A program made the translations under genes and the position numbers. The notes under the pieces were generated by a model, which saw only the letters and a list, made by a program, of their open reading frames with translations, did no database searches and had not been told where the DNA came from. Positions 45,800-54,345 of a stretch of DNA of 64,000 bases are shown piece by piece. Within the stretch, counting starts at the first letter, position 1. Every line of letters starts with the position of its first letter. The DNA is from Pirellula sp. (GTDB lineage Bacteria > Planctomycetota > Planctomycetia > Pirellulales > Lacipirellulaceae): contig PNKX01000005.1 of assembly GCA_013822725.1 (NCBI GenBank), positions 62,001 to 126,000 on the forward strand, in the 5' to 3' direction.

Positions 45800-46225
45800 A
45801 TGCGACTGACGACGCAAACAGATTTCGCGCTTCGCACGTTGATGTATCTGACGGCCCGGTCGGGTCGCGCCACCATCGCCCAAGTCGCAGAGCTCTTCGG
45901 CATCTCGGCCCATCACGTCGCCAAGGTCGTCAATCTTTTGGCCCGGCTCGGTTACGTCCGCTCCATTCGCGGCATCGGCGGAGGCATCGAGTTGGCGCGC
46001 CGGCCCGAAGAGGTGCGACTCGGCGATTTCATCGAGGCGTTGGAGGGCAACATGCATCTCTTGGAATGCGTCGAAACCGAGCAGGTCTGTGCCATCCAGT
46101 CGTTTTGCAAGCTGAAGGGCGTGCTGGCCGAGGCCGAGCGCGTGCAAATCGAGTACCTCAACGGCGTCACGTTGCGCGACGTTACCCCGACCAGCCGTCA
46201 GCTGAATCGCTTAGCGCCCGCATGA
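45800..46225 (+). CDS. Rrf2-family transcriptional regulator (NsrR/IscR-like)
   Basis: 141 residues from an ATG at 45800 with AGGAG nine bases ahead. The N-terminal winged helix MRLTTQTDFALRTLMYLT and HHVAKVVNLLARLGYVRSIRG is strongly NsrR-like. Three cysteines (90, 97, 103) form the presumed Fe-S site, spaced C-X6-C-X5-C, slightly wider than IscR or NsrR. Such proteins sense NO or iron-sulfur status. It heads a run of same-strand genes up to 50013, including a DUF542 (Fe-centre repair-type) gene. Confidence 0.88.
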   Translation: MRLTTQTDFALRTLMYLTARSGRATIAQVAELFGISAHHVAKVVNLLARLGYVRSIRGIGGGIELARRPEEVRLGDFIEALEGNMHLLECVETEQVCAIQSFCKLKGVLAEAERVQIEYLNGVTLRDVTPTSRQLNRLAPA

Positions 46226-46288
46226 GCGACCTCGCGCAGCCCCAGACTCTGGCTTCCCGCCAACTCCTCCCGCCAACGCCAGCCAATC

Positions 46289-46756
46289 ATGCATCACAGC
46301 GACCTTATTGAACGCTACCTCAGCGGCGCCGAGCTTCTTTCCGCCGCCGTTGCCGGTATGGACGAAGAACAACTCGACGCGAAGCCCATCGCCGGCAAAT
46401 GGTCGACTCGACAAGTCGTCTGTCACGTCGTCGACTTCGAGCCGATTTACCTCGACCGCATGAAGCGCGTGATCGCCGAAAACTGCCCAACGTTCTTCGG
46501 CGGCGACCCCGACGTCTTCGCGGCGCGACTCGCTTACCAGCAGCGAGCCGTTGCCGACGAATTGCAGCTGCTGTCGGCGGCCCGCAGCCACATGGGCGCG
46601 ATTCTACGCGAACTGACGGCGGCCGACTTTCAGCGTACCGGCAATCATTCCGAAGCGGGGACGATGACTCTCGAAGCGTTGCTCACGAACATCACCAATC
46701 ACGTCCCCCACCACATTCGCTTCATCAACGACAAACGCCAGTCCCTCGGCGTCTAG
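46289..46756 (+). CDS. DinB-family metal-dependent protein
   Basis: 155 residues forming the four-helix DinB/YfiT bundle. GKWSTRQVVCHVVDFEPIYL (first metal His) and ITNHVPHHIRFI (other His ligands) are typical. Family members are often thiol transferases using bacillithiol, mycothiol or similar. Starts 63 bases after the Rrf2 gene and ends 18 bases before the flavoprotein gene, so co-transcription is likely. Confidence 0.85.
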   Translation: MHHSDLIERYLSGAELLSAAVAGMDEEQLDAKPIAGKWSTRQVVCHVVDFEPIYLDRMKRVIAENCPTFFGGDPDVFAARLAYQQRAVADELQLLSAARSHMGAILRELTAADFQRTGNHSEAGTMTLEALLTNITNHVPHHIRFINDKRQSLGV

Positions 46757-46774
46757 TACGGAGAATCCCAGGCA

Positions 46775-48010
46775 ATGAAGATCAGCGATTCGGCAGACGT
46801 GGTTGTCATTGGCGGCGGTCCGGCGGGCGCTACCGTTTCGACGTTGTTGGCCCAGCAGGGCGTCCACGTCGAACTCTTCGAGCGCGAGCGATTCCCCCGC
46901 TTTCACATTGGCGAATCGCTGATTCCCGAAACCTACTGGGTGCTCAAGCGTCTGAAGATGCTCGACAAGATGAAGGCGAGCCACTTCATCAAGAAGCACA
47001 GCGTCCAGTTCGTCAGCGCCAGCGGCAAGGTCTCCACGCCGTTCTACTTCTTCGACAACAAACCGCACGAATGCTCGCAGACATGGCAGGTGCTGCGTAG
47101 CGAATTTGACCAGATGATGCTCGAAAACGCCGAGCAGCAAGGCGTGCGCGTTCATCAGGAGACGCGCGTGCTGGAGGTGCTCTTCGAAGGCGAGCGCGCC
47201 GTCGGCGTCGCGATCATGGGCGACGACGGCAAGCCGCGCGAAGTCCGAGCCAAGGTCGTCGTCGACGCCAGCGGCCAGAGCTCGATGATCATCAACAAGT
47301 TCGGCCTGCGCGTTCCCGACCCGACGCTCAACAAGGGCGCCATCTGGTCTTACTTTGAAGGCGCCTATCGCGACGTCGGCCAGGACGAAGGCGCGACGCT
47401 CGTCTTGCAAACCCACGACAAGCAGGCCTGGTTCTGGTACATCCCGCAGCACAACAACGTCGTCAGCGTCGGCGTCGTCGGCGATTTCAACTATCTTTTC
47501 AAAGGCCGAGGCGATCACGAGACGACGTTTAATGAAGAACTCGATCGCTGCCTGAACGTGAAGGAGCGCGTCGGCGTCGGCAAACGGGCCGACCGGTATT
47601 ACGCCACGAAAGACTACACCTACCGTTCCAGTCGAGCGGCCGGCGACGGTTGGGTCCTCGTCGGCGACGCCTTCGGCTTCTTAGACCCCCTCTACTCGTC
47701 CGGCGTCCTGCTCGCGCTCCGTTCCGGAGAACTCGCCGCCGACGCCATCGTCGAGGCCCTCGCCAAGGGCGATACGTCACACGCTCAACTCGGCAAATGG
47801 GAGCCCGACTTTGTTCGCGGCATGAACCGCATGCGGCGACTGGTCTGCGAATATTACGACGGCTTCAGCTTTGGCCGTTTCGTTCGTCGCTATCCCCATC
47901 TCCGCGGCGCCGTCACCGATTTGCTCATTGGCGATTTGTTCAAGGAAGAACTCGATGAAGTCTTTACCTCGATCGACGTAATGCGCGAGGAGACCGGGCA
48001 ATCGGCGTAG
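46775..48010 (+). CDS. FAD-dependent oxidoreductase, halogenase-like
   Basis: 411 residues. N-terminal FAD-binding VVVIGGGPAGATVS (9-22), then FHIGESLIPETYW (43-55), GDAFGFLDPLYSSG (297-310), and WFWYIP (219-224), which fits the WxWxIP motif of flavin-dependent halogenases. Lysines 73-74 follow the GES motif at about the place where halogenases keep their catalytic Lys. It could be a halogenase, a hydroxylase, or a geranylgeranyl-reductase-like enzyme. It lies in a tight operon with DinB and DUF488 genes. Confidence 0.85.
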   Translation: MKISDSADVVVIGGGPAGATVSTLLAQQGVHVELFERERFPRFHIGESLIPETYWVLKRLKMLDKMKASHFIKKHSVQFVSASGKVSTPFYFFDNKPHECSQTWQVLRSEFDQMMLENAEQQGVRVHQETRVLEVLFEGERAVGVAIMGDDGKPREVRAKVVVDASGQSSMIINKFGLRVPDPTLNKGAIWSYFEGAYRDVGQDEGATLVLQTHDKQAWFWYIPQHNNVVSVGVVGDFNYLFKGRGDHETTFNEELDRCLNVKERVGVGKRADRYYATKDYTYRSSRAAGDGWVLVGDAFGFLDPLYSSGVLLALRSGELAADAIVEALAKGDTSHAQLGKWEPDFVRGMNRMRRLVCEYYDGFSFGRFVRRYPHLRGAVTDLLIGDLFKEELDEVFTSIDVMREETGQSA

Positions 48011-48014
48011 TCCC

Positions 48015-48437
48015 ATGGGCAAAGAACTTCCTGAAATCAAGTTGGTCGGGGCGTACAACGTCGGCGACCAAGACATCGGCTGTCGTCTGCTCGTCGACCG
48101 CCTCTGGCCGCGCGGACTGAGTAAGGAGAAGCTGCAACTGGACGAATGGTTGAAGAACTTGGCGCCAAGCACCGAGCTCCGCAAGTGGTTCGGCCATCGC
48201 CCCGAGCGCTGGGCCGAGTTCCGCAAACGCTATCTCGCCGAGTTAAAAGACCAAGCCGAAGAGGTCGATCGGCTGCTGAAACTCGCCGCCCGGCGACGTG
48301 TTGCCTTGATCTACGGCGCGCGCGACGAACGGCATAACGAAGCCGTCGTCATGAAATCGCTACTGGAATCGCGACGCGCCAAGTCGGCGCAGGCCAAAAC
48401 AGGACGGGCCGCTTCCTCGTCGGAGGCCCGGCTATGA
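48015..48437 (+). CDS. DUF488-family protein
   Basis: 140 residues with the diagnostic RLLVDRLWPRGLSKEKL and LAPSTELRKWFGHRPERWAE blocks of DUF488. Function unknown in the family at large; members are often found beside stress and haem-related genes. Starts four bases after the flavoprotein gene and overlaps the next gene by ATGA, so translational coupling is likely. Confidence 0.92.
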   Translation: MGKELPEIKLVGAYNVGDQDIGCRLLVDRLWPRGLSKEKLQLDEWLKNLAPSTELRKWFGHRPERWAEFRKRYLAELKDQAEEVDRLLKLAARRRVALIYGARDERHNEAVVMKSLLESRRAKSAQAKTGRAASSSEARL

Positions 48438-49741
48438 GGCGAGCCTTCGCCATGTCGCTGCTCTTCGCCGCATTGTCGGCGTCCTTCGCGCTCGCCGGCG
48501 ACGAGTTCGAGCAGCCGCCGATCGAATACGCCCGCTCCACGCCCGACAATCGCGTCTCTCAGTTTCAGGCCGACCTCGCTCGAAACTCCGCGATGTTGCC
48601 GCGCGACCCCAAGTTCGGTTACCTGCCGGCCATTTTGAAAGGGCTCGACGTCGACGCCGACAGCCAAATGCTCGTCTTCTCCAAAACGAGCATGCAACGC
48701 GACCGCATCTCGCCCAGGTCACCGCGCGCCATTTACTTCAACGACGACGTTTACGTCGGCTACTGCCATCGCGGCGAAGTGATTGAAATCGCCGCGGCGG
48801 ACCCGCAACTCGGCGCCGTTTTCTACACCCTCAATCAGCAGGACGATTCGTCGCCAGAACTCGCTCGGCAAACCCACAGCTGCCTGCAGTGCCACGGCGC
48901 CACGCAAACCGACGACATCCCCGGCTTTCTCGTGCGGTCGCTCTTCGTGGCGCCGAGCGGCTTGCCCATCCTGTCGGAAGGAAGCCACCGCGTCGACCAC
49001 ACGACTCCCATCGAGAAACGTTGGGGAGGCTGGTACGTCTCGGGAACCCACGGCGTTCAGACGCATCTCGGCAATCTCATCGTCCGCGATCAGGACGCCC
49101 CCCGCCCCTGGAAGAACGTCGACGGACTGAACGTCGTCGACCTCGGCGATCGCTTCGCGACGAAACAGTATCTGACGCCCCATAGCGATATCGTCGCGCT
49201 GCTGGCGTTCGAGCATCAAACGTTCGTCCATAATCTCATCACGAAGGCCAACTTCACCGCGCGGCAGGCCCTCTACTATCAAGCGGGCCTCAACCGCGCG
49301 CTTGGCAAGCCGGAGGACGAACGCCTCGAAAGCACGACCCGCCGCATCGAAAATGCGGGAGAGAAGCTGGTGCAGGGACTGCTGATGTGCCACGAAGCAC
49401 CGCTCGCCGGGCCTGTCGTCGGCTCCTCAGGATTCGCCGAGCGTTTTAGCCAACTCGGCCCCCGCGATCGCCAGGGCCGCTCCCTGCGCGATCTCGACCT
49501 GAAGACGCGGCTGCTGAAGTATCCCTGCAGTTACTTGATCTACTCCCCTCCGTTCGACGGATTGCCTCCCGTGATGAAAGAGTTCGTCGCCCGCCGATTG
49601 CAGCAAGTGCTGGCAGGGCAGGGGGGCGCGCCTTACGCGCATCTCTCCGCAACCGATCGCGCGGCCATTGCAGAAATCATCCGCGAAACGAAGCCTGATC
49701 TCTTGGCCGCTCAACCAGTCGAACCTGCCACGGCGCCATGA
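48434..49741 (+). CDS. Secreted single-haem c-type protein of unknown function
   Basis: 435 residues, signal peptide to about FALAGDEF. One CxxCH haem-binding motif, SCLQCHGATQ (about residue 155), is set in a long protein without other cytochrome domains; conserved-looking His and Cys elsewhere (GTHGVQTHLGN, LMCHEAPLAG) could supply a second haem ligand. It is periplasmic by inference. It overlaps its neighbours by ATGA at both ends, so it belongs tightly to the DUF488/DUF542 operon. Confidence 0.75.
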   Translation: MRRAFAMSLLFAALSASFALAGDEFEQPPIEYARSTPDNRVSQFQADLARNSAMLPRDPKFGYLPAILKGLDVDADSQMLVFSKTSMQRDRISPRSPRAIYFNDDVYVGYCHRGEVIEIAAADPQLGAVFYTLNQQDDSSPELARQTHSCLQCHGATQTDDIPGFLVRSLFVAPSGLPILSEGSHRVDHTTPIEKRWGGWYVSGTHGVQTHLGNLIVRDQDAPRPWKNVDGLNVVDLGDRFATKQYLTPHSDIVALLAFEHQTFVHNLITKANFTARQALYYQAGLNRALGKPEDERLESTTRRIENAGEKLVQGLLMCHEAPLAGPVVGSSGFAERFSQLGPRDRQGRSLRDLDLKTRLLKYPCSYLIYSPPFDGLPPVMKEFVARRLQQVLAGQGGAPYAHLSATDRAAIAEIIRETKPDLLAAQPVEPATAP

Positions 49742-50013
49742 ACAACGTCGACCTCGACAGCAGCGTCCCCAACTGGCTCATTGAGCATCCGCAACTCCAC
49801 GCGTTATTCGAAGAACTCGGCATCGACTACTCCTGCGGCGGCAAGTCACTGAACGCCGCCTGCCGCGAAAGCGGGCTGAACGCCAACGCGCAGGCGTATC
49901 ATGTTTCCCGCGACCGTTGCGCCGAGCATCAGCAGGACGTATGTACCCGGCTCCGGCACTGCCGTCGCGCTTTCCGACGTCAGATCAAATCCAAACTGAC
50001 GTTGCCAAATTAA
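49738..50013 (+). CDS. DUF542 (ScdA N-terminal type) protein, 3' end replaced
   Basis: 91 residues. Residues 1-58 match the DUF542 domain seen at the start of RIC/YtfE/ScdA iron-centre repair proteins (LFEELGIDYSCGGKSLNAAC). After that the sequence is no longer domain-like (RDRCAEHQQDVCTRLRHCRR) because it runs antisense through the 3' part of the convergent PEP-CTERM gene, overlapping it by 168 bases. The hemerythrin-like part of full RIC proteins is absent. The original end seems to have been lost in a rearrangement near 49895. Its ATG overlaps the stop of the haem-protein gene. Confidence 0.7.
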   Translation: MNNVDLDSSVPNWLIEHPQLHALFEELGIDYSCGGKSLNAACRESGLNANAQAYHVSRDRCAEHQQDVCTRLRHCRRAFRRQIKSKLTLPN

Positions 50014-50892
50014 GAAATCGCGCCCATCAACGCCGCCGTCTGCATTCGCATCGCCGTCGTCGGGCGTCGCGCCGCTCACCTTGCCGAAGCCCACGTTCCA
50101 CAGTTGCAGGTCATCGCCGTCGACGTCGCCATCGACGTCGAAGTCCGAGGTCGCCGGCGCCACGTCGGCGAACGTCGTGCCGATCCGAATGGCGTCGAAT
50201 GCCGACCCCCCCGGCCCCGTCAGACTCAACTTGCTCAACGAGTGAAAGCTGAGATTGATCTCCGACGCCTGAGCCGTCGTCGGCTCTGGCGCTCCCGGTT
50301 GAGGATTCACGTAGAGATAGGCCGACTCGACCCCTTCAGTGAAGTCCATTCGCAAGACCAGGAACACTGACTTGCCAATCGCTGCTGCAATGCCCGACGA
50401 TCGATATTCGCCTGCAATTTGCAAACCGTAAGTCCCTCCTCCGTAATTCAGCCCGATCACTATGTCGGTCGAACCCCGAAGTGCCAGCCCGAACCAGCCG
50501 CCATAGGCGCCTTGCCCCAAAATGCCGCGAGGTTCCATCAGCACGCTGACGTAGATGCTCGTATCATCCGTCCCCAGTGGCGCAGAGAGCGTCCGATCGA
50601 TGCCGCGATTTTCGCCGTAGGCGACTCCCGATACGCTATTGCCCACGAGCGGCAGCGGATCGCGTGGAGAGTTCAAACTCCCGCTGGCAATGTTGTACGA
50701 CGTATTTCCTGACCACGAATCGGCGAAGCCGACGCCACTGCCGTTGCCGTGCAGGTCCGATCCGACGCCTGAGTATTCAAAATCATCGCGCGCGATCAAG
50801 TCGGCCCGAGCCGTTGTCGGCCGACCTATCGCCGCTCCTGCAACGACGAGAGCGAGCAGCAGAAAGTATCCAAATGACAAATAAGTCTTCAT
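49846..50892 (-). CDS. Secreted dockerin/PEP-CTERM protein (concanavalin-like)
   Basis: 348 residues from an ATG at 50892, chosen because it gives a signal peptide (MKTYLSFGYFLLLALVVAGA). A beta-rich lectin-like domain (about 35-245) is followed by dockerin-like DFDVDGDVDGDDLQLWN and DANADGGVDGRDFLIWQ, then VPEPGTYVLLMLGATVAG. The end NMIRLRVGVQPAFAAGGVQ is atypical: the Arg-rich tail is replaced because the frame runs into the convergent DUF542 gene. Confidence 0.82.
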   Translation of the reverse strand: MKTYLSFGYFLLLALVVAGAAIGRPTTARADLIARDDFEYSGVGSDLHGNGSGVGFADSWSGNTSYNIASGSLNSPRDPLPLVGNSVSGVAYGENRGIDRTLSAPLGTDDTSIYVSVLMEPRGILGQGAYGGWFGLALRGSTDIVIGLNYGGGTYGLQIAGEYRSSGIAAAIGKSVFLVLRMDFTEGVESAYLYVNPQPGAPEPTTAQASEINLSFHSLSKLSLTGPGGSAFDAIRIGTTFADVAPATSDFDVDGDVDGDDLQLWNVGFGKVSGATPDDGDANADGGVDGRDFLIWQRQFGFDLTSESATAVPEPGTYVLLMLGATVAGNMIRLRVGVQPAFAAGGVQ

Positions 50893-51123
50893 CGTATGCC
50901 TCACCCGCACTGCCGTCTGGCGTGGTAATAGAAACTCGTGAAGGCGCATGTTTTGTTGCGAACGCTTTCCTAACAGTATATCGTTGCCGGACGGTTGTCG
51001 CCTCATGCGAGATCGGCTCTCGTGCCACGGGCGGTACGAGAGCAAAAAAACTTGTTGAGTCGCGAATTCCAGCGGGCAATTTGTTGTTCAGTGCAGCCTT
51101 TCAGCGACTACCGAAAGGCGAAT

Positions 51124-51666
51124 TCATTCCCTTTTTCGCCCCCGCCACTCCTCCCGCAGCAGCGCCCACCGCTCATGGTCCCGCCACCGTCCCGCCAGCT
51201 TGAGATACCGCGGCGAATACCCCTCGCGCTGAAACCCTAGCCGTCGCACCAGCGCCAGCGAAGGCTCGTTGTCAGGCTGGATGTTTGCCTCCAGCCGATG
51301 GAGTCGCAGCTTGCCAAACGCCTGATCAATGACCAACGCCAGTCCAGCCCTCATCAACCCTTGACCGACAAACGGCTCGAAGCCGTAGTAGCCGAGATAC
51401 GCCCCCTGAAACGGCCCGCGGACGATCTCGTTCAAGTTGATCACGCCGACCAGATCGTCCGTCGCCGCGTCGACGACGAGAAAGCTTTCGTGCGACGGAT
51501 CTTGCAACCGCAACAGCGCCGCGTGAAAGCGTTCCGTCGTCGACGGCGGATTGGCGTAGCGGCCGTAGAGTTTTCGGCTGCGCCGCACCGCGGCCAGAAA
51601 CGTCGCCTCGTCTTGCGTCGTCGGTTGGCGCAATGTCACTTGCCGCGAGCGGATGATTCGCGCCAT
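51124..51666 (-). CDS. GNAT acetyltransferase (RimJ/RimL type)
   Basis: 180 residues with the acetyl-CoA-binding region YYGFEPFVGQGLMRAGLALV and the family-typical RLEANIQPDNEPSLALVRRL followed by GFQREGYSPRYLK. It probably acetylates a protein N-terminus or small amine; target unknown. Confidence 0.9.
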   Translation of the reverse strand: MARIIRSRQVTLRQPTTQDEATFLAAVRRSRKLYGRYANPPSTTERFHAALLRLQDPSHESFLVVDAATDDLVGVINLNEIVRGPFQGAYLGYYGFEPFVGQGLMRAGLALVIDQAFGKLRLHRLEANIQPDNEPSLALVRRLGFQREGYSPRYLKLAGRWRDHERWALLREEWRGRKRE

Positions 51667-51922
51667 GCGTGCGATTCCTCGTCGTTCGGGTTCCGGTGAG
51701 CGCGCGAGCCGGCGAAATGACTATCGAGCTAGCAGATTAAAACGGAGGCCAGCGCTCGCAAGCCGGTTGGTGACAAGTGTAGCAAAGGTTCACCCAGGCC
51801 TCCCGTCAGCGGCTCGCCGCACGTGGCAGGGACTTGCGAAGCGGCGAACCATGCCGAGAATACAAGGGCTCGCCGTAAGCATCGGTAGGCGGCTTGGCAC
51901 ACCCACTAGAAAGAGGTCTGAA

Positions 51923-52933
51923 ATGTCCACCATAGACGCCTGGGTCGTCCCCATCGCCAAGCAAGCGATGGTCCGCCAGCAAGTCGACCTCGGCCCCCTC
52001 GGCGCCGAAGAGGTGGAAGTCCAGGTCGAGAATTGCGGCCTCTGCCACTCCGATCTCTCGATGCTCAACAACGAGTGGGGGGGCGCTAGGTACCCGGCGA
52101 TCCTCGGCCACGAAGCCATCGGCACGGTCGTCGACGTGGGCGCGGCCGCTAAGGGGATCAAGGTCGGCCAGCGCGTCGGCATCGGTTGGACAGCCAGTTC
52201 GTGCATGCATTGTCGCCCCTGCCTGTCGGGCGATCAGCATCTCTGCGCGCGGGCCCAGCCGACTATCGTCGGCCACCGCGGCGGCTTTGCCAGCCGCGTC
52301 CGCTCGCACTGGGCGTGGGCCATCCCGCTGCCGGAAGGGCTTCCCGCGGCCGATGCGGGTCCGCTCCTTTGCGGCGGCATTACCGTCTTCAATCCGCTCG
52401 CCATGTACGCCAAGCCGACTTACCGCGTGGGCGTCGTCGGCATTGGCGGCCTCGGTCACATGGGCGTGAAGTTCGCCGCCGCTTACGGTTGCGAGGTGAC
52501 GGCGTTCACTTCCAGCGAAAATAAGTTCGACGAAGCCCGCAGCTTCGGCGCGCATCATGTCGTCGCCACGCGCGACCCAGCCGGCCTCCGCAAGATCGCC
52601 GGCTCGCTCGACCTGCTGATCACCACGACCAATGTCCCGCTTGATTGGAACCTGATGATCGGCGCCCTCGCGCCGAAGGGCCGCTTGCACATCCTGGGCG
52701 CCGTGCTCGAACCAATCCCCGTGGTGGCGATGTCGCTCATCATGCAACAGCGCACGATCTCGGCGTCGCCGACCGGTTCTCCGGTGGCCATTGCCACGAT
52801 GCTCGAGTTCGCCGCACGCCATCAGGTGGCGCCGACGACCGAGCACTACCCGATGAGCCAAATCAACGAAGCCTTCGAGCGTCTCCGCGCCGGCAAGGCC
52901 CGCTATCGTATTGTTCTCGACGCCGACTTTTAG
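51923..52933 (+). CDS. Zinc-dependent alcohol dehydrogenase (MDR family)
   Basis: 336 residues from an ATG at 51923 preceded by AGAGG. Catalytic zinc ligands CGLCHSD and GHEAIGTV, structural zinc cluster CMHCRPCLSGDQHLC, and the Rossmann NAD(P) site VVGIGGLGHMGVKFA. It resembles YahK/AdhA-type aldehyde reductases or alcohol dehydrogenases. Substrate unknown; no pathway partner nearby. Confidence 0.93.
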   Translation: MSTIDAWVVPIAKQAMVRQQVDLGPLGAEEVEVQVENCGLCHSDLSMLNNEWGGARYPAILGHEAIGTVVDVGAAAKGIKVGQRVGIGWTASSCMHCRPCLSGDQHLCARAQPTIVGHRGGFASRVRSHWAWAIPLPEGLPAADAGPLLCGGITVFNPLAMYAKPTYRVGVVGIGGLGHMGVKFAAAYGCEVTAFTSSENKFDEARSFGAHHVVATRDPAGLRKIAGSLDLLITTTNVPLDWNLMIGALAPKGRLHILGAVLEPIPVVAMSLIMQQRTISASPTGSPVAIATMLEFAARHQVAPTTEHYPMSQINEAFERLRAGKARYRIVLDADF

Positions 52934-53118
52934 GCGGCGGCTTGATTGATTGACGTTCAGAACTTCCAACGAATTTATTTGTTAGCTGGCGTGACAATCC
53001 GCATTCAACACCTGCAAAACCTTCGCTAACCCCAGAATTATCCGCCATTCGAATCCTTTTTCGCCCCCGGAGCCCCCCCCGAGTAACAACCACTCTCCAA
53101 CGCCGCTTTGTGGCATAC

Positions 53119-53135
53119 CCCCGAATGTTTCGGGG
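53119..53135 (+). promoter_or_regulatory. Hairpin in the leader of the duplicated secreted-protein gene
   Basis: CCCCGAA-TGT-TTCGGGG is a 7-bp stem with a 3-base loop, about 38 bases before the ATG at 53174. It could be a leader hairpin or the terminator of the preceding gene; no T-run follows. Confidence 0.35.
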
Positions 53136-53173
53136 CGAATTCCAAGTTCACAAACGGATAGAGGGAGTGTGCG

Positions 53174-54244
53174 ATGCGTTGTCAGTTCAGTTCCATGGCG
53201 TGCAGCATGGGGGCCGTCCTCACGGCCATGTTAGTAGCAGGAGGGGCCGCGACCGGGCAGGCGGAGATCGTTTCCCCAGTGCTGCGTGATTCAATCACCT
53301 TCACGCCCCCGCACGTCGCCGGCGACGCCGAGTTCGACGGCCACGGCCCCAGCGTCAACGTCAAGGTCAGGTTCACCGTCAGCGACAACACGCTGCTGTA
53401 CAGCATCTACTACAAGGCGAAGGAAACGAAAAGCGACTGGACCGAAGCCTCGGGTTGGTCACCGGCGCGAACCGTCTACACCGCCCCGGCCGGCATGCGA
53501 ATCGTCTCGGTTCCCAAGTCGGAATACGAGCTGGTCATCGACACGATGAGCGGCCACGAGTCGAAGGTTTACCCCACGGCCCTCGGCCGCGTTACCCTCT
53601 ACGGCGATACCAAAGGCAAAGACGCCGGCGTCTACACCAAGCTGCAGCTGGAACTCGATGCGACGATTCCGCTCGACGTCACGATGGGCGAGTCGAAGCC
53701 CGAGCAAACGGCTTACCTCCCGCGCACCTACACCTACATGCCGCCCCACACCCGCGGAGACAAAGACTTCAGCGGCAACGGCCCTCGCGTCGTGGTCGAC
53801 GCCTCGATCGAACATGACGACAAGGCCGTCTACTTCGTGATCAAGATGATTGCCGAGGAAACGAAACCCGACAACACCACCGCCAGCGGCACGACGCGCT
53901 CCCTGATGTACACGGCCCCCGCCGGCCGCCGCATCACCTCGCTCGGCGGCGAGACGAGCTGGCCCGGTATCGTCAGCTACTACGACTCGAACCACAACGT
54001 CGACAAGTTCGACACGCCGCTTGGTCCGGTCAGCGTCTTCGGCGATCACAAGGGCGACGACGCCGGCGAGTACACGAAGCTCGTCTTCGGCGACGTCAAC
54101 CGCTTCGTCGTCGTGCGAACCGCTCCGGCCGGCTCGCAAGTCGACGGCGAATCAGCCTCCTTCGGCATTCGCGGCGGCAAGGGCTCGAAGAGCTCCAAAG
54201 AGTCGCAGCCAGCGGGACGCCGCAACGGCAAGCGGCGAAACTAA
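53174..54244 (+). CDS. Secreted protein with two tandem copies of an unknown domain
   Basis: 356 residues with signal peptide (to about GQAE, 31). Two copies of one domain: about 41-163 and 187-312. Shared pattern: PPH..GD..F.G.GP.V.V, then YTAPAG.RI.S, then LG.V...GD.KG.DAG.YTKL. The C-terminus (about 325-356) is Gly/Lys/Arg-rich and might bind nucleic acid or acidic polymers. The domain is not recognised. A terminator-like hairpin follows at 54275-54314. Confidence 0.7.
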   Translation: MRCQFSSMACSMGAVLTAMLVAGGAATGQAEIVSPVLRDSITFTPPHVAGDAEFDGHGPSVNVKVRFTVSDNTLLYSIYYKAKETKSDWTEASGWSPARTVYTAPAGMRIVSVPKSEYELVIDTMSGHESKVYPTALGRVTLYGDTKGKDAGVYTKLQLELDATIPLDVTMGESKPEQTAYLPRTYTYMPPHTRGDKDFSGNGPRVVVDASIEHDDKAVYFVIKMIAEETKPDNTTASGTTRSLMYTAPAGRRITSLGGETSWPGIVSYYDSNHNVDKFDTPLGPVSVFGDHKGDDAGEYTKLVFGDVNRFVVVRTAPAGSQVDGESASFGIRGGKGSKSSKESQPAGRRNGKRRN

Positions 54245-54274
54245 GACCGCTGGTTGGTTCGACGAAACACGGTA

Positions 54275-54314
54275 CAACGCCGTCCCGGTTTTCAAAAAAA
54301 CCGGGGCGGCGTTG
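54275..54314 (+). terminator. Terminator-like hairpin
   Basis: CAACGCCGTCCCGGTTTTC pairs with AAAACCGGGGCGGCGTTG in one long stem, 30 bases after the stop of the secreted duplicated-domain gene. No clear T-run follows on the plus strand. Confidence 0.5.
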
Positions 54315-54345
54315 CCGTTTGCGCAGCCTCTCCTCCAGCCCCTGG

